Below are positions 1 to 7,331 of a DNA stretch of 64,000 bases, piece after piece. The translations under genes and the position numbers were made by a program. This stretch comes from Pseudomonas sp. BBP2017. Its GTDB lineage: Bacteria > Pseudomonadota > Gammaproteobacteria > Pseudomonadales > Pseudomonadaceae. The notes under the pieces are model-generated. The model saw only the letters and a program-made list of their open reading frames with translations. It was not told where the DNA came from and did not search any database. The stretch is taken from NCBI RefSeq assembly GCF_003024385.1, contig NZ_PVZN01000001.1, forward strand, positions 62,001-126,000. The letters are read 5' to 3'. Numbering within the stretch: position 1 is the first letter of the stretch; each line of letters starts with the position of its first letter.

Positions 1-1674
1 AACTTCAGAGGTACTGAACTCTAGAGCCTGATCCAAATAGCTTCTTCCCATATCGACATTTTTAGCGATGCTGCAGTATCTACTGAGCTGATAATATGCC
101 GAGTACAAAATGTGATTTTCGGTGGCTGAACTGCTTGAGGTGACCGTCTTAACATGATCGATTGCGTTCAATAGGAGATATTCGATCTCCTCAGGCATAG
201 CTTTACTAGAGCCTCCCGCATCAGCTTGAGCTAACAATACACTAGCCAGGTTAACGCAAGCTTCTGGGAAGAAAACACCCTTTTTGTTACCCGAGGCACC
301 ATCAATCAATGCGCGAAACTGGGCCGCCGCATCATCTAGACGGCGTGAAAACATATAACAGACACCTGACCAGTGGAGCTTAGCATTAAGCAGGGATCTG
401 TCATCGATACTATTAGTATCGCAACTCTCGTACTCAACAATAGCTGACTCTATATCACCAAGCTGAATGAGACAAAACCCAATATTTAGTCGAGCAGCCA
501 AGCAGCTTTCAGGATCTACATGCTGGGCAAGGGACTCACGATATAAGGCGAGTGCCTCATCGTAGCGTTTGAGCTTAATTTTCTCATTGGCGCGTTCGTC
601 AATTGTTAACAACTCACCTTCAATATCTGACACCCATTTCTCGGACAACGACTCGGACATTATTTTATTTTTGAACGATATCTCGCCGCTTTCCGTCTTG
701 GGAGTACTTATCCCGGCCAAATAAAGCTTATCCTTTACTTTATCTGAAAGCGATTTTGTTTTTCTATAATGGATTGCCATAACCGAATTTCGCAGTTCTT
801 TATCACTCTGAACTCTGGTGCGTATGTGGTCAAATGGTGGCAAATCAAAATTAGTCAAATATAGTGTGTTGACAATTTTGTCTATCGAATTTTCGTCAAG
901 CATCAAAGTTTGGGACAGCTCAGTTTCCGCAGCCGAGCACACATCCCACGTTACTCGAGGATTCCCCGAAGTCCAGTGATAAATTCTTTCGACGGCTTCC
1001 TCAGGCAACACCAAGGAACATTGCTCAAGAAATCTTTTCGTTTCAGAGAACGTAAAGTCTTCAAGGTAAATTTTCTCGCCGATATTGAATGGCGAGATTG
1101 CTTTATTTTTAATCAGCTCAGCTGGATCAGCCACGCCAGAAAGTACGTAAGTTAATCTTTTGAATTGGGCGAATTGGGTCCTGCCAAAAAAGTAGATACT
1201 CCTAATCAATGAAAAGACATTATCAGAGTAATCAACGTTCGTCAGAGCATCAATTTCGTCAAGACAAATAACAAGCTTCCCAGGAAGTATATCGAGTATT
1301 TTCTTTAGCTCGAGCTCATGCTCTTTATGCGCCTGTAAATTTACTGTACTAGAACGCGTCCTAGCAAGATCCTCAAGCAAAACCTCAGAAAGTTGATCTC
1401 TAGCTAAAATCGTAGTATCAATTATATTCCTGAAGAATGATCTGAGATCCGAGAAGCAATTCGATACATCGAGGTATGAAAACAAATCATCTTGAGAGTC
1501 AATCTCCCTCTTCGCATTCAGCAATAGGTTTGTTTTACCCATCTGTCGCGATACTAAAACGTAGCCCGGACGTCCCATATCCTCGATAATCTGGCGCAGC
1601 TGTATGTCTGCTTGCCTCTCAACATACAAGTCTGGAGGGACTATAGCATACGGCTTGATCTTTTTTGTAACCAT
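1..1674 (-). CDS. AAA_35-type ATPase with repeat-like C-terminal half (3' end outside window)
   Basis: The minus-strand frame is open from an ATG at 1674 to the window edge (558 codons, no stop seen), so the C-terminus is missing. The N-terminus has a P-loop variant, SRQMGKTN (about residues 42-49), and a Walker B-like LVICLDEID (about 134-142). The later stretch GVADPAELI...PFNIGEKIYL resembles the AAA-like PF14516 (AAA_35) family. From about residue 340 the chain becomes helical with Ala/Leu/Tyr spacing (KRYDEALALYRESLAQ) that looks like TPR repeats. The start follows the upstream hydrolase stop by 10 bp, with GGTAGAG as ribosome site, so the two are almost certainly co-transcribed. AAA_35 proteins are poorly characterised; such STAND-like ATPases with repeat sensors are often found in conflict systems, which is inference here. 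Family call fairly secure, role unknown. Confidence 0.8.
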   Translation of the reverse strand, partial: MVTKKIKPYAIVPPDLYVERQADIQLRQIIEDMGRPGYVLVSRQMGKTNLLLNAKREIDSQDDLFSYLDVSNCFSDLRSFFRNIIDTTILARDQLSEVLLEDLARTRSSTVNLQAHKEHELELKKILDILPGKLVICLDEIDALTNVDYSDNVFSLIRSIYFFGRTQFAQFKRLTYVLSGVADPAELIKNKAISPFNIGEKIYLEDFTFSETKRFLEQCSLVLPEEAVERIYHWTSGNPRVTWDVCSAAETELSQTLMLDENSIDKIVNTLYLTNFDLPPFDHIRTRVQSDKELRNSVMAIHYRKTKSLSDKVKDKLYLAGISTPKTESGEISFKNKIMSESLSEKWVSDIEGELLTIDERANEKIKLKRYDEALALYRESLAQHVDPESCLAARLNIGFCLIQLGDIESAIVEYESCDTNSIDDRSLLNAKLHWSGVCYMFSRRLDDAAAQFRALIDGASGNKKGVFFPEACVNLASVLLAQADAGGSSKAMPEEIEYLLLNAIDHVKTVTSSSSATENHILYSAYYQLSRYCSIAKNVDMGRSYLDQALEFSTSEV

Positions 1675-1684
1675 ATTCTCTACC

Positions 1685-3310
1685 TTAGAATTGGAAGCCC
1701 TGAGACGAAATACTAATGAGCTCGGCGTCACTCTTATCAGGGTACGAAATCTTGGATTTCAAAAACGTTTTAATGAAGCGAGGAGAACCATGAGAACTAG
1801 ATATCAAGTTATCTGGAAGATCATCACTCCCGACCATATCTAAGTTATCGGTGATTAGATCTATCAAAGCCGCAAGCTCATCTTCCGCCCACCTTTCGCA
1901 TTCAATAAATCGCATATAACCACTGAGCTTAGAAAGATTCTGGCTCGAGTCAAGGTTCGGTTTTTTCAGAGAAGAAACGACTAAACGAAATGCGTTCGTC
2001 TTTGCCAACTGTTTTACTGCAGTGAGTAGTTCTTCAATAAGAAGCAACAGGTGTTTCTCAGCGCCGTCTTGATCGCCAGTACTGGGAACCTCATCAATAT
2101 AGATAAAGAGGAATTTATTCGCCCCAACCCCATCCAATATTATTCGCTTTAAATTATTAAAGGTGCGATCCGGCATTGATTCTGCATCTTTATCACTAAG
2201 GTGCAACGTTTCTATCATTTCAGCAATAAAAGCCTGTCGATAGTCGCTATTCGTACATTGTGAAAAACACATCTCAACTGCTTTCGCCCCTGCACCGCCC
2301 AGCAGCCTTTTAACTATTGAAGTTTTTCCTGTTCCTGAGGCCCCATACAGCCAGAAACTGTTTAGACTAAATTCCACCGCAATCTGTTTATCAATTTTTC
2401 GCTCAAGATAGTACGGCTCACAAGTTTCATCATAAATATCAAACAGCGGCCCCTGCCCGACGGTCAATTTAAAACTGTGGTTTTCGCTTTTAATGGGAGG
2501 AATTTTCTTCTCCGTTATGACCGGCTCGCCAACTGCAGGGAAGAATTTGTTATTCAGAAAATCGACCAATATCGAATGGCCGCCATGATCTAAGTCGCCA
2601 GGCTTTACAATCGTCGAGTGATTTGTATCAGGGACAATTCGTCGTCCTGAGAAATATCTCGATGCCGACTGTTCCAGGACTATCGGCTTGAATCCAGGTA
2701 GCCAGCGCAGGTGTAAAAATCCTACGTGCTCGACCGCCTCCACTCCCATAAAAGTTCCGTGTTCGCGACTTTCAACAAACACTTTGAAGCGACCATCTAA
2801 ATCAGCTAACAGCTCGCTATTCATGCGCAACTGCTTACCAACCCTATTTTTGTAAAAACTTGCAATCTTCGCAAATGTGTCAGCGTAATCTGAGCCAATT
2901 GAAGGTGACGCCATCAGAGCTACGCCGATTTTGTGGCTTGTAAAATGCTCTCTATAGGATTCCAGCATGTATCTTACAACGATCCCACCCAAACTGTGGC
3001 ACACAAAGATCAATTTTGGGAAGGTGATTGGGGACGCATCTCCTATTTGGCTTCTTCGACGCAAGGCATCGAACAATTGATCGGAGCACTCGCGGACGCC
3101 CAAGAGCCCCGAATCAACATTAGTATAATATCCACCCAAGTAGATCGACACACGAGGAATTCTCAGATCTTCGACTACTAGATCTGGCCAGAATGTTTTT
3201 GCTTTTTTGTTAGTCCAGCAACTATGAGAGTTTGAAAAAAAACCATGAACAAATATGATCGCGGTGTCGCTTGCTTCGTCATAAGTATGCCAGTTATTAT
3301 TTTTCCACAT
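1685..3310 (-). CDS. Alpha/beta-hydrolase fused to P-loop NTPase
   Basis: 541 aa in two parts. Residues 1-255 look like an alpha/beta hydrolase (lipase/PGAP1-like): an HGFFSN oxyanion loop at about 22-27, nucleophile motif CHSLGG with Ser106, and a candidate catalytic His231 in NHSTIVKP. Residues about 280-541 carry a P-loop, GASGTGKTS (323-331), and a Walker B-like FLFIYIDEVP (about 400-409), typical of a STAND/AAA-like NTPase. No signal peptide or membrane segment is apparent, so it should be cytosolic. It is the first gene of a pair with the downstream AAA_35 gene. The architecture (serine hydrolase plus regulatory NTPase, next to a second ATPase with repeats) resembles effector-plus-switch proteins of antiviral systems, but that is inferred from architecture only. 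The start at 3310 has only a weak ribosome site. Confidence 0.8.
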   Translation of the reverse strand: MWKNNNWHTYDEASDTAIIFVHGFFSNSHSCWTNKKAKTFWPDLVVEDLRIPRVSIYLGGYYTNVDSGLLGVRECSDQLFDALRRRSQIGDASPITFPKLIFVCHSLGGIVVRYMLESYREHFTSHKIGVALMASPSIGSDYADTFAKIASFYKNRVGKQLRMNSELLADLDGRFKVFVESREHGTFMGVEAVEHVGFLHLRWLPGFKPIVLEQSASRYFSGRRIVPDTNHSTIVKPGDLDHGGHSILVDFLNNKFFPAVGEPVITEKKIPPIKSENHSFKLTVGQGPLFDIYDETCEPYYLERKIDKQIAVEFSLNSFWLYGASGTGKTSIVKRLLGGAGAKAVEMCFSQCTNSDYRQAFIAEMIETLHLSDKDAESMPDRTFNNLKRIILDGVGANKFLFIYIDEVPSTGDQDGAEKHLLLLIEELLTAVKQLAKTNAFRLVVSSLKKPNLDSSQNLSKLSGYMRFIECERWAEDELAALIDLITDNLDMVGSDDLPDNLISSSHGSPRFIKTFLKSKISYPDKSDAELISISSQGFQF

Positions 3311-3610
3311 TCTGCCTAATGCTTCCTTATGCGTCGTTCATGGCGTACATAATCCTGCCTATCGCAGCTGCTTTCGCCGTAGCCGCGCGCTAGGTGCAGA
3401 ATTTTAATAGCCGAGAGGACAATTAGCCAGCATTCTGCGATTCTGACCAGGAGAGCTACTGTGTCTGCATTTTAGGATGTTGATAGAAAGGGAGTAGGCG
3501 GATGCCTCGGCTCCTAAGCCTGGATAGGTGTGCCCCCCGTGGTCTTAACGTACCCGCGAGGCCTTCAGCCTCCACGCCACCCGTCTCTACTCACTGACTC
3601 CGGAGCATTG

Positions 3611-3817
3611 ATGGCAAAACCTCCCGAAATTTTACTGCCCGATCATCCTGCCTATGCTGAGGCAGTCGAGGCAATGCGCCGGTATCACGAGGCGATGGAT
3701 GCTGGGGCACCTGCAATCGAAGTGGAAAATTTACGTCAGGTCGCAGAGTCTTTGTTTCAGGCTGTAACTGACTATCAAATGAGAGCCTACGGCATTGGTG
3801 GCGGAACCATCCACTGA
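3611..3817 (+). CDS. Small hypothetical protein (68 aa)
   Basis: Start chosen at the ATG at 3611 because GGAG lies 6 bp upstream; the longer frame back to 3530 has no ribosome site. The product begins MAKPPEILLPDHPAYAEAV and is a predicted soluble, largely helical acidic protein with no signal peptide, membrane segment or recognised motif. The stretch 3311-3610 before it holds no gene that can be supported. I do not recognise the family and assign no function. It lies between the hydrolase/ATPase pair, on the opposite strand, and the MazG-helicase pair. Confidence 0.5.
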   Translation: MAKPPEILLPDHPAYAEAVEAMRRYHEAMDAGAPAIEVENLRQVAESLFQAVTDYQMRAYGIGGGTIH

Positions 3818-4190
3818 TCAGTGGTTGCTTAGTAGCTAGCACGGGGTGCCACCTCCAGAACTGGACGCTCCTGACGATCTTCCATCACTATACGTCTATT
3901 TGCAGGTGCTGCCCCTCCGAGAACACGGCCACCCCCCGCATAACCCTGCTGCGGAATATTCACTCACATACGGTCCCCAGCAGAAAGCTGCTGAAAAGTC
4001 TTACTGCACCAAGCGTCCACCATTCAGACGACTGTCACGCGGAGTGTATGTAGTGAGCGTGGGTAATCAATCCTATCGGTAGCTGACGGGTAAAAACTCA
4101 AAAAATACTCGGAAAGCAACAAAAACTTTTACAATCCAGATTCGGATTTCCTAAACAGTATCCCAACCGCTGACCAAGAGATCGCCCACC
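3818..4190. other. Non-coding gap before the MazG gene
   Basis: No convincing gene, repeat or hairpin is seen. A 78-codon frame at 3846-4082 lacks a ribosome site and protein-like composition. The promoter of the 4191-6467 gene pair presumably lies in the AT-rich last 100 bases (about 4085-4150). Confidence 0.5.
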
Positions 4191-4574
4191 GTGATTGACT
4201 CAGACGACTCATCCGCCCCCCTGATTGACGTAGGAAAGCTTGCCGCATCGCTCCAGCGGTTCGCAGATGATCGCGACTGGCTGCAGTTCCACTCCCCCAA
4301 AAATCTCATCCTGGCTCTCACGGGCGAGGTAGGAGAGCTGTGCGAGATTTTCCAATGGATGAGCGATGCCGACTCTATCTCCGCCGCAACAGATCCCGAA
4401 AACGGCCAAGCCGTCAAGGACGAACTGGCGGACGTATTGATGTACCTGGTTCGTCTGGGCAGCGTACTCGGCATTGACCTCAACGAGGCCGTGACACAAA
4501 AACTCGCCTCGAATGGCCAGAAGTACCCCGTGGATAAAGCCAGAAGCAACAGCAAAAAGTACGACCGACTCTGA
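4191..4574 (+). CDS. MazG-like nucleotide pyrophosphohydrolase
   Basis: 127 aa with a GTG start. The all-alpha NTP pyrophosphatase signature is present: an ExxE pair in EVGELCEIFQW and an ExxD in DELADVLMYL, the residues that bind magnesium in MazG/dCTPase enzymes. The length and the RDWLQFHSPKNL start fit the RS21-C6/DCTPP1 subgroup, which removes non-canonical or excess (d)NTPs as NMP plus pyrophosphate. The nuclease-helicase gene follows after 24 bp, so they are likely one operon. Small MazG proteins next to nucleic-acid enzymes are known in phage-defence and stress contexts; that role here is inferred. The ribosome site is weak, so the exact start is less certain than the family. Confidence 0.85.
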   Translation: MIDSDDSSAPLIDVGKLAASLQRFADDRDWLQFHSPKNLILALTGEVGELCEIFQWMSDADSISAATDPENGQAVKDELADVLMYLVRLGSVLGIDLNEAVTQKLASNGQKYPVDKARSNSKKYDRL

Positions 4575-4598
4575 CCAACACGCACCTAAGGACAACCC

Positions 4599-6467
4599 GT
4601 GATCGTTTACGCTGCGACCAAACAGCAATTTCTTAAAGACAACGATAACGATGACATTGAGGAGGTGATCCTCAGGCATTACAAGGAAGCTACTGGAAAG
4701 AATGTTGGCACATCGGAAATCAGGTCTTGGCAAGGATCTCTAACGTACATGGCCAAGGTCCTTAGAGATGAAGGCCTGCCGAGCGATGCAGGCCTGGCCA
4801 TTGAATTGCACATTCCGCAGTCGTCGAAGCGAATCGACTTTCTACTCACCGGTCGCGACGAAAACCAGGCAAAAAAAGCCGTATTGATTGAGTTGAAGCA
4901 ATGGAGCAAGGCCAACGCCACCACCAAAGACGCCATCGTCAAAACGGCATTGGGTGGCGGCCTCATTGAGACCATTCACCCGTCCTATCAGGTGTGGTCT
5001 TATGCAGCGCTGCTGGAAGGCTTCAACGAGGCGGTGTATGACAAAAGCATCGAAATCCGTCCGTGTGCCTACCTCCATAACTACGTCAGCGACGGGGTCA
5101 TAGATTCAGCCCACTATGAGCCCCACATCAGCAAGGCTCCGCTGTTTCTGAAAGGCCCAGAAGAGCTCAGTAAACTCAGAACCTTTCTAAAAAAGCATAT
5201 AAGTCATGGCGACAACAAAGAGGTGCTTTACGAGCTGTCCGAAGGAAAAATTCGCCCATCCAAGGCGCTAGCCGAAGCCCTCGCGGGGTTGATGAAAGGC
5301 AAACCCGAGTTCGTATTGATTGACGATCAGAAAGCAATTTTTGAGTCGGCGCTCGCGGCGGCAAGCGAGGCCTCGGACCAAGCACCCAAGGTGATGATCA
5401 TCGAAGGTGGACCGGGCACCGGAAAAACTGTTCTGGCTATCAATCTGCTGGTTAAGCTCACCGAATTGAAGCTGATGAGCAAATACGTCTCCAAGAATGC
5501 CGCCCCTCGCAAGGTCTACGAAAGCAAACTGGTTGGCACCATCAAGCGCAGCCATTTCTCGAATTTCTTCTCAGGCTCTGGGGCATTCATCGACACTGAG
5601 CCCAACACATTCGATGCGCTCATCGTGGACGAAGCTCACCGACTGAATGAGAAAAGCGGGCTTTATGGAAACCTTGGGGAGAACCAGATCAAGGAGCTGA
5701 TTGACTCAGCGAAATGCTCCATTTTCTTCATCGATGAGGACCAGCGTGTAACCTTGAGCGATATCGGCAGCAAGCAGGCGATTCGCGCCTATGCGAAAGC
5801 CAAGGGTGCTGTGATTGAAGAACACGTGCTGTCTTCGCAGTTTCGCTGCAGTGGTTCTGACGGTTACCTTGCATGGTTGGATGACACGCTAGGCATTCGC
5901 TCGACGGCAAATCCGACGCTTGAGACCCAAGAGTACGAGTTCAAGGTGTTCGACTCACCTCAGGCGATGCATGACGCAATCAACGAGAAAAACCACGGGA
6001 ACAAAGCTCGTGTGGTCGCGGGCTATTGCTGGCCTTGGCTGAGCAAGAAAGACCCCACCGCTGCTGATATCGTGATTGGTGACTACAAACGCCAATGGAA
6101 CCTGGATCAGGATGGCAGCCTATGGATCATCGCTGAGAACTCCATTGAGCAGGTTGGCTGCATTCATACCTGCCAAGGTTTGGAAGTCGACTACGTCGGG
6201 GTGATCATCGGGCCAGACCTGGTCGTACGTGACGGTAAGGTCGTGACATCCCCAGATGAGCGCGACAAGCACGATAAATCGATTCGCGGCTGGAAAAAAA
6301 TGATGAAAGAGCAACCCACCCTCGCGAATAGAGAAACAGACCTGATCATCAAAAATACGTACCGGACCCTGATGACACGCGGGATGAAGGGTTGCTACCT
6401 GTACTGCACTGACGAAGAGACTGCGCAATACTTCGAGAGTCGGCTGAGCCAGCGCGGTAATCATTGA
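4599..6467 (+). CDS. DUF2075 (Schlafen-like) helicase with N-terminal PD-(D/E)xK-like nuclease region
   Basis: 622 aa, GTG start with AAGGA 7 bp upstream. The N-terminal part has RIDFLL followed about 20 residues later by VLIELKQW, the D...ExK arrangement of PD-(D/E)xK nucleases (about residues 78-105). The ATPase part has Walker A GGPGTGKT (about 271-278), Walker B ALIVDEAHRL, a motif III-like FFIDEDQRV, and late motifs including HTCQGLEVDYVGVIIG and TLMTRGMKGCYLY, as in DUF2075 superfamily 1-like helicases. It probably acts on nucleic acid in the cytosol, coupling ATP-driven translocation to cleavage. It follows the MazG-type gene by 24 bp. The pairing suggests a nucleotide-level and nucleic-acid-level conflict module; the substrate is unknown. 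The family assignment is strong, the nuclease call moderate. Confidence 0.85.
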   Translation: MIVYAATKQQFLKDNDNDDIEEVILRHYKEATGKNVGTSEIRSWQGSLTYMAKVLRDEGLPSDAGLAIELHIPQSSKRIDFLLTGRDENQAKKAVLIELKQWSKANATTKDAIVKTALGGGLIETIHPSYQVWSYAALLEGFNEAVYDKSIEIRPCAYLHNYVSDGVIDSAHYEPHISKAPLFLKGPEELSKLRTFLKKHISHGDNKEVLYELSEGKIRPSKALAEALAGLMKGKPEFVLIDDQKAIFESALAAASEASDQAPKVMIIEGGPGTGKTVLAINLLVKLTELKLMSKYVSKNAAPRKVYESKLVGTIKRSHFSNFFSGSGAFIDTEPNTFDALIVDEAHRLNEKSGLYGNLGENQIKELIDSAKCSIFFIDEDQRVTLSDIGSKQAIRAYAKAKGAVIEEHVLSSQFRCSGSDGYLAWLDDTLGIRSTANPTLETQEYEFKVFDSPQAMHDAINEKNHGNKARVVAGYCWPWLSKKDPTAADIVIGDYKRQWNLDQDGSLWIIAENSIEQVGCIHTCQGLEVDYVGVIIGPDLVVRDGKVVTSPDERDKHDKSIRGWKKMMKEQPTLANRETDLIIKNTYRTLMTRGMKGCYLYCTDEETAQYFESRLSQRGNH

Positions 6468-6789
6468 CGGCATCGTTGTCAGGAGCTCCTGTACGTGCGA
6501 GTGGGGACATCGTACGCGCAGGGGCGACAATCAACAGTACGACCATTTGCTTGATAGATTTGGACCCAATTCGCTTTTGGGGGAGGTTCACAAAAGCACC
6601 GTCCATCGGAATCCAGAACGCACTGCGTTCCAACTGGTATTCCAAGCAAGTCGACCAATAAATTATTAACTGGTAAAAACAGATAGATACCGATTTGTTT
6701 CAAATTACCCCGGCACGTCGACACACATTGATGACCAGGCGCTTGAGCCTTTCATCAAAGCTCATCAGAGCGAAACTCTCGTAGGAGAA
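6468..6789. other. Gap without a supported gene
   Basis: The frames here are short and lack ribosome sites. No hairpin or repeat stands out. It separates the helicase gene from the integrase remnant. Confidence 0.4.
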
Positions 6790-7014
6790 AAACCTACGCC
6801 CTGCTGGCCTGGGCACGCCTCCATCACGCTTCACGATCTGAAGCACACGGAGTAACCGAGGAAGACCGCGGCACTGCTAGGACACAAGAACGGAAGCATC
6901 ATCAGTCATTACTCTAGCGACAAGCTAGGCCAGCTGATCGAGACGGAAAAATTGGTATCTGCCACTGATTTGGGAGGAGCAATACTGACGATTCTGAAGA
7001 GAAGATCAGGATGA
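6790..7014 (+). pseudogene. Decayed C-terminus of a tyrosine integrase
   Basis: Read in the frame of the codon at 6817, the stretch gives ITLHDLKHTE, an in-frame stop, then AALLGHKNGSIISHYSSDKL and a stop at 7012-7014. This matches the end of phage-type tyrosine recombinases: HxLKH box, LLGH box and the catalytic Tyr in HYSS. The internal stop and the missing N-terminal two thirds mark it as a remnant. It lies just outside the tRNA-Pro fragment, suggesting an older integration at the same site. Confidence 0.65.
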
Positions 7015-7058
7015 AAAGAAAGGCCAAGCCCCTCCAAAAGTCCCTGACCGCAGAAACA

Positions 7059-7080
7059 ACAAAGCCACCCGAAGGTGGCT
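7059..7080 (-). terminator. Rho-independent terminator of the tRNA-Pro locus
   Basis: Read on the minus strand, the stem AGCCACC-TTCG-GGTGGCT is followed by TTTGTTGTTT. It lies just 3' of the tRNA fragment, as expected for the original chromosomal tRNA terminator, which marks the left side as chromosome side. Confidence 0.75.
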
Positions 7081-7096
7081 TAGTCGTTCTAAATAA

Positions 7097-7143
7097 TGGT
7101 CGGGACGGAGTGATTCGAACACTCGACCCCTTGCACCCCATGC
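7097..7143 (-). tRNA. 3' fragment of tRNA-Pro(GGG), likely att site
   Basis: The minus strand reads GCATGGGGTGCAAG, then the T-arm and acceptor end finishing GTCCCGACCA. The loop ATGGGGT places anticodon GGG, so this is the 3' 47 nt of tRNA-Pro(GGG), from within the 5' side of the anticodon stem to CCA. The D-arm and 5' acceptor half are absent; the match breaks at 7144. A 3' tRNA half next to an integrase gene is the hallmark of an attachment-site duplication. It is not a functional tRNA; the intact copy should lie at the other end of the island. Confidence 0.8.
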
Positions 7144-7275
7144 GCTTATTAAGTGTATTTCCATGGAATAGCATAGCCCACTAAGGAATACCTATAAGCT
7201 AGTAAATACGGGGCTTACAGGCTATATTATGATCTATTCCGATCCACCAGCGTCCACCTCTAGCCAAGCGATTCG

Positions 7276-7297
7276 GTGGGGCAAAAGTGGGGCAAAA
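7276..7297 (+). repeat. Tandem 11-bp repeats upstream of the integrase
   Basis: GTGGGGCAAAA occurs twice back to back. Its position between the core att site and the integrase suggests arm-type binding sites for the integrase or an excisionase (inference). Confidence 0.6.
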
Positions 7298-7299
7298 TC

Positions 7300-7318
7300 C
7301 CAAGGTGAGCGACCTTGG
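7300..7318 (+). promoter_or_regulatory. Palindrome in the integrase leader
   Basis: CCAAGGT-GAGCG-ACCTTGG is a perfect 7-bp inverted repeat 13 bp before the integrase start. It may be an operator or an RNA hairpin that limits integrase translation; only the symmetry is seen. Confidence 0.5.
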
Positions 7319-7331
7319 CCAGGAGTAGACA

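Noticed and set aside
910..1155. Plus-strand 81-codon frame
   Set aside because: Lies wholly inside the minus-strand AAA_35 gene, has no ribosome site, and gives no protein-like pattern.
3846..4082. 78-codon plus frame after the small gene
   Set aside because: No ribosome site, odd composition (many Pro and His), no recognisable motif.
7097..7143. Functional tRNA gene
   Set aside because: The D-arm and 5' acceptor strand are absent; only the 3' part of tRNA-Pro matches.
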